Shown here: positions 1 through 4,868 of the stretch, in pieces
Position numbering within the stretch: position 1 is the stretch's first letter
How the letters are laid out: each line of letters starts with the position of its first letter
NCBI GenBank assembly: GCA_025351985.1
Contig: JANXUW010000661.1
Span: forward strand, 1 to 6,613
Direction of reading: 5' to 3'
DNA from: Pseudolysobacter sp.
GTDB lineage: Bacteria; Pseudomonadota; Gammaproteobacteria; Xanthomonadales; Rhodanobacteraceae
DNA length: 6,613 nucleotides
Translations under genes and position numbers: made by a program
Notes under the pieces: generated by a model
The model's database searches: none
What the model was told of the DNA's origin: nothing
Seen by the model: the letters and a program-made list of their open reading frames with translations, nothing else

Positions 1-292
1 CGATCCGACCCAGGGCATGGCGCAGGGCAACGATCGCGGCACGCAATATCGGTCGGGTATCTATTGCTATGACGATGCGCAACGTGCCGCTGCCGAGGCC
101 TCACGCAATGATTTCCAGGCCGCGTTGAATCGCTCCGGTTACGGCGCGATCACCACCGAAATCGAACCGGCCGGGCCGTTCTATTACGCCGAGGATTATC
201 ACCAGCAATACCTCGCCAAGAATCCGAATGGTTATTGCGGCATCGGTGGCACCGGCGTGGTTTGTCCGATCGGAATCGCTCAGACGGCCTGA
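1..292 (+). CDS. msrA: Peptide methionine (S)-S-oxide reductase MsrA, C-terminal part (5' end outside window)
   Basis: The open frame enters from the left edge (first full codon at base 2, reading [18 protein letters not shown]) and ends at TGA 290-292, giving about 96 residues of a protein usually near 180-220. Recognisable MsrA signatures are [19 protein letters not shown] (substrate-pocket region), [12 protein letters not shown], and the tail [15 protein letters not shown]. That tail carries two cysteines in the positions used as resolving or recycling thiols in this family. The catalytic GCFW cysteine lies in the missing N-terminal part. The enzyme reduces methionine-S-sulfoxide in oxidised proteins, using thioredoxin. 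No signal peptide can be judged because the start is absent. The gene converges on the S10 peptidase gene, with a strong hairpin between them. The ATG at base 17 is an internal methionine, not the start. The family call is near certain. Confidence 0.96.
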   Translation, partial: DPTQGMAQGNDRGTQYRSGIYCYDDAQRAAAEASRNDFQAALNRSGYGAITTEIEPAGPFYYAEDYHQQYLAKNPNGYCGIGGTGVVCPIGIAQTA

Positions 293-302
293 TGCAAACC
301 AG

Positions 303-338
303 CGCCGCGGCGAGGCGGATTTCCACCTCGCCGCGGCG
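303..338. terminator. Bidirectional terminator-like hairpin between convergent genes
   Basis: A perfect 13-bp GC-rich inverted repeat, CGCCGCGGCGAGG at 303-315 and CCTCGCCGCGGCG at 326-338, flanks a 10-nt loop. It begins 10 nt after the msrA stop and ends 6 nt from the peptidase stop. Each side is followed only by a weak T-containing stretch (TGATTTATT on +, TGGTTTGC on -), so it is not a textbook intrinsic terminator. Its position and stability fit a shared 3'-end barrier for the convergent transcripts. Confidence 0.7.
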
Positions 339-344
339 ACTGAT

Positions 345-1913
345 TTATTGCGCGATGGCGGAATCGTAGAACTTCGCCAGATCGATCTTGAACTGCTTCA
401 GCGCATCCACGTTGAGATACACCATGTGCCCCGACGGATAATAGGTGAAGCTCAGATTCTGGCGCAGATTGGCTTCGAGTTGCATGTGCGCGAGATCGTA
501 TTCGATCGAGAAAAACGGCGTCGCCAGATCGAAATAGCCGTTCGCCGAAAGCACCTTCAAATGCGGGTTCTCGCGCATCGCCTGGCCGAGATCGCCAGCG
601 GTGTAAGCAGTCAATAACGGGCGTTCGCTGTCGGGCGCCTTGTGATGCCAATCCCATGCCTTGCCGATCTCGCCGTTGGTCGGTAAATACGCGAGTTCGG
701 TGGTGTATTTGAGCTGGTTGCCGAGATAGTCGTGGAACGCGCCGACCATCGCGCCGGCCATGCCGGTGTCGGACGCATCGTATTCCGGATTTTCGCCGGC
801 AGTATCGATATCGACGCCTTCGAAGCGCGCGTCGTAGCGGCCCATGGTCAGGCCCTGGCCACGCAGCAATTCCTTGCGGAAACGCGACGGATTCACGCGC
901 AGCTTGGCCTCCTTGATGAAGGCCACGGACAGGCCGGTGTATTGGCTGAGTTTTTGCGCTATTGCATCCGCGCGCGCAGTGCTGAGATTGTGTCCTTGTG
1001 CGAGCGCCGGGCCATATTCGTCGGTGGCGAAGCGCCGCACTTCATCGAGAAACGGCCCGATCGCGGCCGGCTTGTTGGCGACTTTGTCGTGATACCACGC
1101 GATCGCCGCATAGCTCGGCAGAAAACTTGTGTAGACCTGATCAAGACCAGGAAAACGCGAGCCGTAGTTCAATATCGAGGAAAGCAGGACAACACCGTTG
1201 ATCGCCATGCCTTGCTTCTGCAACACATAAACCAGCGCCGCCGAGCGTGGCGTGCCGTAGGATTCGCCGAACAGGAATTTCGGCGAGCCCCAACGATTGT
1301 TCAGCGTGACATAACGCGTGATTGCCTTGGCGAAGGCCGACACGTCCTGATCGACGCCCCAGAAATCCTTCGGTTTGCCTTCACCGACCGGGCGCGAAAA
1401 ACCGGCGCCGATCGCGTCGATGAAAACCAGGTCGGATTTGTCGAGCAAGGTATCGGCATTGTCGATCAGATGAAACGGTGCGGGCGAGGTCGCTTGCGGA
1501 CTTTCGGTGGTCACGCGCACCGGTGCGAGCGAGCCCATGTGCAACCACACGCTCGACGATCCTGGGCCGCCGTTGTAGAAAAACGTGACCGGTCGTTTCG
1601 CCGTATTCTTGTTGCCGTCGGCGGTGTAGGCGACATAAAAAACACTCGCGATCGGCTTGTTCTTGTCGTCGCGGATCAGCAGCGTGCCGGCGTTCGCGGT
1701 GTAGTTGATCGAGTGCCCGCCGACGCTGACCGAATGATGCGTTTCGGTTTTGCCTTCGGCTGGAATCGGATCCTCTTTTTTCTTCGTATCCGGTTTGCCA
1801 TCGGCATGCGCGGCATCGGCTTCCTTGTCCTTGTTTTAGTCCTGCGCGAATGCGGGCGTGGCAAATCCCAATAACGTGGACAACACAAGGCAGACAAACA
1901 AGATGCGTGGCAT
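345..1913 (-). CDS. Exported S10 (serine carboxypeptidase-like) peptidase, frame interrupted by in-frame TAA at 1836-1838
   Basis: Read leftward from ATG 1911-1913 to TAA 345-347, the frame has 522 codons before the terminal stop, one of which (codon 26) is a TAA. Codons 1-23 form a typical Sec signal peptide (MPRILF, hydrophobic core, cleavage after ATPAFA). A K/D/E/A-rich linker follows, then the S10 domain: FFYNGGPGSSS (oxyanion hole, about codons 112-121), FLFGESYGT (nucleophile Ser about codon 218), NGYFDLATPF (probable catalytic Asp) and YPSGHMVY (catalytic His) near the C-terminus. The family cleaves C-terminal residues from peptides; here it would act in the periplasm or outside the cell. 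The start is supported by GGGAAG at 1922-1927, 8 nt upstream. Between the TAA and GTG 1550 (within GSSSVW) there is no ATG, GTG or TTG, and starting at 1550 would remove the oxyanion loop and the export signal. The gene is therefore a fresh pseudogene, a sequencing error, or read through. The family call is firm; intactness is doubtful. Confidence 0.88.
1836..1838 (-). other. In-frame TAA stop interrupting the S10 peptidase gene
   Basis: On the minus strand the codons read GCG CAG GAC TAA AAC AAG GAC AAG GAA. The stop is the third codon after the predicted signal-peptide cleavage site. Both sides lie in the same frame, so one substitution (for example from AAA, CAA or GAA) explains it and an indel does not. 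The next nearly 500 codons are free of further stops. Confidence 0.9.
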
Positions 1914-1936
1914 GGTCAATACTTCCCGGCAGTAGC

Positions 1937-1957
1937 GGGCAGAACGTTGATCTGCCC
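1937..1957 (-). promoter_or_regulatory. Hairpin in the 5' leader of the S10 peptidase gene
   Basis: A 7-bp inverted repeat, GGGCAGA (1937-1943) and TCTGCCC (1951-1957), has a 7-nt loop and lies 9 nt upstream of the likely Shine-Dalgarno GGGAAG (1922-1927). In the minus-strand RNA, the CCCG at 1936-1939 could instead pair with the CGGG at 1925-1928, which includes part of the Shine-Dalgarno. It could be an RNA switch, a protein operator, or chance in GC-rich DNA. Confidence 0.35.
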
Positions 1958-1966
1958 AATCGCGCG

Positions 1967-1975
1967 ACTATATCA
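1967..1975 (-). promoter_or_regulatory. Candidate extended -10 promoter for the S10 peptidase gene
   Basis: The minus strand reads TGATATAGT, matching the extended -10 form TGnTATAAT at all but one of the specified positions. It lies about 54 nt upstream of the peptidase ATG. No convincing -35 box is found 16-18 nt further upstream (CTGCCC or ACTGCC), which is tolerable for extended -10 promoters. Transcription would start near 1960 and place the 1937-1957 hairpin in the leader. Confidence 0.35.
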
Positions 1976-2036
1976 AGCTGCCGCGCCCGGGGCAGTGCGG
2001 ACAAAGCACATTTGCGTGTTTTTACGTTTTTGCGGA

Positions 2037-2074
2037 TGGCGCGCCAAGCTTTGTCGGCGCGCCAAGATTTTTTT
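2037..2074 (+). terminator. Intrinsic terminator-like hairpin with seven Ts, no annotated upstream gene
   Basis: The 9-bp arms TGGCGCGCC (2037-2045) and GGCGCGCCA (2056-2064) enclose a 10-nt loop, AAGCTTTGTC. AGA and seven Ts (2068-2074) follow. This is a classical Rho-independent terminator on the + strand. The only gene to its left is on the opposite strand, so it either ends an unannotated + strand transcript or blocks read-through into the TetR operon. The arms also form a direct repeat, GGCGCGCCAAG at 2038-2048 and 2056-2066, with an 18-bp period. Confidence 0.55.
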
Positions 2075-2107
2075 GAATACGTTCGGCACGCAAGACAACG
2101 AAATAAG

Positions 2108-2187
2108 CCGTCATCCCAGCGCAGGCTGGGATCCAGTTCTTGATGCATTGGATAACGCATCGGCACATCGGCCTGCGCTGGGGCAAC
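2108..2187. repeat. REP-like imperfect palindromic intergenic element
   Basis: The left end reads CCGTCATCCCAGCGCAGG and continues CTGGGATCCAG, a form typical of short dispersed palindromes in proteobacterial genomes. CCCAGCGCAGGC (2115-2126) is exactly inverted as GCCTGCGCTGGG (2171-2182). The left end also forms its own hairpin (CCCAGC-GCAG-GCTGGG, 2115-2130), and GATGC/GCATC (2142-2146 and 2157-2161) gives a nested central stem. The outer right end (GGGGCAAC) has decayed from the expected GGGATGAC. A run of six Ts (2191-2196) follows, so it could also terminate transcription. Only one copy is present here, so the repeat status rests on general knowledge of such elements. Confidence 0.6.
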
Positions 2188-2241
2188 GGATTTTTTCTTG
2201 TTCTTGTTTTCGCGCACGCAGAAGCGTCTTTATTCGTCTCG

Positions 2242-2269
2242 TTGAAATTAATTAAATGATTAATTACAA
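2242..2269. promoter_or_regulatory. Operator-like AT-rich palindrome, probable TetR binding site
   Basis: This 28-bp imperfect inverted repeat has half-sites that agree at 11 of 14 positions. The arms are AATTAAT (2246-2252) and ATTAATT (2259-2265), and the outer TTG (2242-2244) and CAA (2267-2269) also pair. It runs from the -35 box into the -10 box, so a bound dimer would exclude RNA polymerase. It stands out as an AT island in GC-rich DNA. Assignment to the adjacent TetR protein is inference from position and symmetry. Confidence 0.65.
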
Positions 2270-2270
2270 T
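2242..2270 (+). promoter_or_regulatory. Sigma70-type promoter of the TetR-exporter operon
   Basis: TTGAAA (2242-2247) and TACAAT (2265-2270) are separated by exactly 17 nt, close to the sigma70 consensus. A start 6-8 nt past the -10 box would be at G2276 or A2278. The ATG of the TetR gene is at 2278, so the transcript would have a leader of zero to two nucleotides. The same DNA holds the operator-like palindrome, which implies control of the whole operon by the first gene's product. Confidence 0.7.
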
Positions 2271-2277
2271 TTTCCGC

Positions 2278-2955
2278 ATGGTCAAGCCTGCACAGTCACG
2301 CAAACCGCGCCGCCCCGGCCGTCCGACCCAAGCCAGCAACGGCGATATGCGCGAGCAGGTGCTTGATGCGGCCATCGCGCTGTTCGTCGAACGCGGCGTG
2401 ATCGCGACCACGTTGCGTGCCATCGCCACGCAGGCCGGCGTCACGCCGGCGCTGCTGCACTATTATTTCGGCAGCAAGGACAGCATGGTCGAAGCCTTGC
2501 TGGATCAGCGCATCGCGCCATTCATCGCCATCTCGACGGCGCCGTTGCGAATGCCGGCAAAAAGCCCGCGCGCCGTGCTGCTGGCTTTTCTCGAAGGGCA
2601 TATGCGCAACATCGCGGCACATCCGTGGTTGCCGCGATTGATGGTGCGCGAAGTGCTCAGCGAGGGCGGCGTCTTGCGCGAGCGCATCATCAAGCAGTTC
2701 AGCGGCACAATTGCCAAAGGCCTGCTCGGGCTGATCGAACAGGCGCAGGCGCTGGGTGAAATCCGTGCCGATCTCGATCCGCGCTTGCTGAGTCTTTCGC
2801 TGGTGAGTCTGGCGGTATTTCCGTTTGCGACGGCGCCGATCTGGCGCAGTGTGTTCAAGAGCTCGGCGAAACAGATCGATGCGGAAAACCTGATCGCGCA
2901 TACGTTGGTTCTGGTGCGCGGAATACTGGAGAAGAAACGTGCGAAATCGAATTAG
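2278..2955 (+). CDS. TetR/AcrR-family transcriptional repressor of the downstream exporter
   Basis: This 225-residue protein has the usual TetR length. Residues about 24-70 form the DNA-binding domain: MREQVLDAAIALF (helix 1), then TTLRAIATQAGVTPALLHYYF (helix-turn-helix, about 44-64) and GSKD. The basic N-terminal arm, RKPRRPGRPT (residues 8-17), is common in this family and resembles an AT-hook, which suits the AT-rich site upstream. The remaining two thirds is the helical ligand-binding and dimerisation domain, whose ligand cannot be read from sequence. ATG 2278 has no Shine-Dalgarno, but the promoter placement predicts a leaderless start exactly here; an alternative start at M24 would lose the basic arm. 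The gene overlaps the adaptor gene by 17 bp and so probably controls its own operon, like CecR beside YbhGFSR in layout. The inducer may be an exporter substrate. Confidence 0.92.
   Translation: MVKPAQSRKPRRPGRPTQASNGDMREQVLDAAIALFVERGVIATTLRAIATQAGVTPALLHYYFGSKDSMVEALLDQRIAPFIAISTAPLRMPAKSPRAVLLAFLEGHMRNIAAHPWLPRLMVREVLSEGGVLRERIIKQFSGTIAKGLLGLIEQAQALGEIRADLDPRLLSLSLVSLAVFPFATAPIWRSVFKSSAKQIDAENLIAHTLVLVRGILEKKRAKSN
2928..2931 (+). promoter_or_regulatory. Ribosome binding site deciding the GTG start of the adaptor gene
   Basis: GGAG at 2928-2931 lies 7 nt before GTG 2939. This supports GTG as the real start and shows that the adaptor is translated from inside the end of the TetR gene. Confidence 0.7.
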
Positions 2956-3916
2956 ATTTGGATGGCTTTGCGCGCTGCCGATCTTGCTGGTCAGCGCGTG
3001 TACGCGTGATCCTGGCCCGTCGTCGCTGATCGGCACACTCGAATGGGATCGCATCGCTGTGCCTGCGGAAATATCGGAACCGATCACGCAAATCCTCGTC
3101 GCTGAAGGCGATCACGTCGAGGCCGATCAGCTGCTTCTGATCCTCGATCCGCGTCGCACCCAGGCGCAGGCGGATGGAATACAGGCGGACGTGCAACGCC
3201 TGAGCGCCGCGCTCGACGAATTACGTCACGGCGCACGCGCGGAAACCATCGATGCCTCGCGCGCTGCGTTGGCGCGCACGCTGACGACCGCGGCGAACGC
3301 CAAACTCGTGCGCGATCGGGCCGCCGATATCCGCAAGAAGGGTTTGAACAGTCAGGTCGATCTCGACAATGCCGAAACTGGATTGCGTCAGGCGAACGCC
3401 GATACGAACGTGGCGCGGGCGAATCTCGCCGAGTTGCTGCACGGCACGCGCAGCGAAGACCTCGCGCAGGGCGAGGCTGCGCTCGCGCAAGCGCAGGCGA
3501 ATCTCGCGCAACAGCAAATCACCCTGCAACGCCTGAACGTGCACGCGCCGCGCGCCGGGCGCATCGATGCGCTGCCGTTCAAGCTCGGTGATCATCCGCC
3601 GGCAGGCGCGAGTGTGGCGAGTCTGCTGGTGGGCGACGCGCCGTACGCGCGCGTGTTTGTGCCGGAGCCGCGCCGCGCGCAACTGCAGCCCGGCGCACGC
3701 TTCAACGTGCAGGTGGATGGCGCCGCGCACGCGTTCACTGCAACGCTGGCGCGCATTCGCAGCGATGCGAGTTTCACGCCGTATTACGCGCTGACCGGCG
3801 AAGACGCGAGCCGCCTGACCTATCGCGCCGAACTCGTGCTCGATGGCGCCGATGCCAGCCGCTTGCCGGCCGGCGTGCCGTGCCAGGCGCAGTTGCTCGA
3901 CCATGCCAAACACTGA
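2939..3916 (+). CDS. HlyD/YbhG-family membrane fusion lipoprotein (periplasmic adaptor)
   Basis: This 325-residue protein starts at GTG. Its N-terminus is a lipoprotein signal: basic MRNRIR, a hydrophobic stretch and the lipobox V-S-A-C with the lipidated Cys at residue 21. The next residue is Thr rather than Asp. Residues about 33-71 are the first half of a biotinyl-lipoyl domain (VPAEISEPITQILVAEGDHV). A long alpha-helical hairpin follows (about 75-198), rich in Ala, Gln and Arg, with a visible internal repeat (LDELRHGARAE, LAELLHGTRSE). The second lipoyl half (VHAPRAGRIDALPFKLGD) and beta-barrel segments close the protein. Such adaptors link an inner-membrane ABC pump to an outer-membrane channel. 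The gene overlaps the TetR gene by 17 bp and the ATPase gene by 14 bp. No outer-membrane factor is encoded in the window. The family call is firm; substrate and final membrane are unknown. Confidence 0.93.
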   Translation: MRNRIRFGWLCALPILLVSACTRDPGPSSLIGTLEWDRIAVPAEISEPITQILVAEGDHVEADQLLLILDPRRTQAQADGIQADVQRLSAALDELRHGARAETIDASRAALARTLTTAANAKLVRDRAADIRKKGLNSQVDLDNAETGLRQANADTNVARANLAELLHGTRSEDLAQGEAALAQAQANLAQQQITLQRLNVHAPRAGRIDALPFKLGDHPPAGASVASLLVGDAPYARVFVPEPRRAQLQPGARFNVQVDGAAHAFTATLARIRSDASFTPYYALTGEDASRLTYRAELVLDGADASRLPAGVPCQAQLLDHAKH

Positions 3917-4868
3917 TACAAAAACCGCCATCGTCGCGCGCGGCCTGACGCGACGCTTCGGCGATGTCATCGCGGTCGACAATCTCGACCTGACCGTCGA
4001 GCGCGCGCAGGTGTACGGTTTCCTCGGCCCGAACGGTTCGGGCAAATCCACCACGATCCGCATGTTGTGCGGCCTGTTGCTGCCGAGTTCCGGCGACATC
4101 GAAGTGCTTGGTTACAAGATTCCGCAACAGGCCGAAGCGCTCAAGCGTCGCATCGGCTACATGACGCAGAAATTTTCGCTGTACGACGATCTGACCGTGT
4201 TCGAGAATCTCGATTTCGTCGCCGCCGTGCACGAGCTCACGCGCGCGAACGCACGCACACGCATCGCCGAGTTGCTAAAGGTATATTGGCTTGAAGAACT
4301 GCGCGGGCAACTTGCCGGCACCTTGTCGGGCGGACAGAAACAACGCCTCGGGCTGGCCGCCGCGGTGCTGCACAAACCTGAGCTGTTGCTGCTGGATGAG
4401 CCGACCAGCGCGGTCGATCCGCAGTCGCGGCGGGAGTTCTGGGATTCGCTGTTCGCGCTGGTCGATGCCGGCACCACGATTCTGGTTTCGACGCATTACA
4501 TGGACGAGGCCGAACGCTGTCATCGCCTCGCGATTCTCGATCACGGACGCCTGGTCGCGGATGGCGCGCCACGCGAATTGGCGCAGGCTTTGCCGGGTCA
4601 GGCGCTGCTGGTGGAATGCGATGTGCCGCGCGGCGCGCAGAAGGTGTTGACCGGTTTCCGCGGCATCACCGCGATGGCGCAGATCGGCGCAAGCCTGCGT
4701 GTGCTGGCCGACGGTGGCGACGCGCAACGCGTACGTATCGCGGCGCATCTGCGCGAAGCCGGCATCGAGGCGAAAGTGGAGCCGACCACGGCGAATCTCG
4801 AAGACGTTTTTGTCGCCGCGACCCGTCACTCATCAGTGGCAACCAGTGCGCCGGAGAAAGCAAAATGA
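3903..4868 (+). CDS. ABC transporter ATP-binding protein (YbhF/CcmA-type exporter ATPase)
   Basis: This 321-residue ATPase has one complete nucleotide-binding domain. It shows Walker A GPNGSGKST (residues 43-50 within FLGPNGSGKST), the Q-loop at Q89 (GYMTQKFSLYDDLT), the signature LSGGQ (141-145), Walker B LLLLDEP (161-167) and the H-loop histidine 198 (VSTHYMDEAE). A tail of about 100 residues ends in TTANLEDVFVAAT, typical of drug-exporter ATPases of the YhiH/CcmA type. It would bind the cytoplasmic face of the permease and hydrolyse ATP as a dimer. ATG 3903 (MPNTDTK) is chosen because it overlaps the adaptor stop by 14 bp and starts just before the domain; the frame is open back to 3843, but that part is Arg/Cys-rich and not family-like. 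Its Shine-Dalgarno is weak, implying translational coupling. A patch at codons 125-130 (CTA AAG GTA TAT TGG CTT) uses codons rare in this gene. Confidence 0.95.
   Translation: MPNTDTKTAIVARGLTRRFGDVIAVDNLDLTVERAQVYGFLGPNGSGKSTTIRMLCGLLLPSSGDIEVLGYKIPQQAEALKRRIGYMTQKFSLYDDLTVFENLDFVAAVHELTRANARTRIAELLKVYWLEELRGQLAGTLSGGQKQRLGLAAAVLHKPELLLLDEPTSAVDPQSRREFWDSLFALVDAGTTILVSTHYMDEAERCHRLAILDHGRLVADGAPRELAQALPGQALLVECDVPRGAQKVLTGFRGITAMAQIGASLRVLADGGDAQRVRIAAHLREAGIEAKVEPTTANLEDVFVAATRHSSVATSAPEKAK
4853..4856 (+). promoter_or_regulatory. Ribosome binding site of the permease gene
   Basis: GGAG lies 8 nt before ATG 4865, inside the end of the ATPase gene. It supports this start over the longer open frame reaching back to 4616. 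The junction is a stop-start overlap (ATGA, 4865-4868). Confidence 0.7.

Noticed and set aside
1836..1838. Stop-codon reassignment or selenocysteine-type recoding of TAA
   Set aside because: Selenocysteine uses TGA, and TAA, TAG and TGA all end genes at sensible positions in this window, so a changed genetic code is not supported.
732..1874. Long + strand open frame (380 codons) opposite the S10 peptidase
   Set aside because: It is antisense to a gene with clear S10 motifs. Its translation is Arg/His-rich with no recognisable domain, as expected for the mirror frame of GC-rich coding DNA.
2022..2444. Minus strand open frame containing WIPACAGMTA
   Set aside because: That peptide is the usual spurious translation of REP-like palindromes. 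The frame runs through the intergenic repeats and then antisense to the TetR gene.
2296..3087. 263-codon minus strand open frame over the TetR gene
   Set aside because: It is a mirror frame of the TetR gene, with low-complexity Arg/Gln/His content and no domain.
3843..3902. Upstream extension of the ATPase to an earlier ATG
   Set aside because: The extra residues are Arg/Cys-rich, lie inside the adaptor coding sequence and do not resemble ABC ATPase N-termini. ATG 3903 gives the normal start.
4616..4864. Upstream extension of the permease frame
   Set aside because: It lies entirely inside the ATPase tail and is Arg-rich. ATG 4865 has a good Shine-Dalgarno and a typical permease N-terminus.
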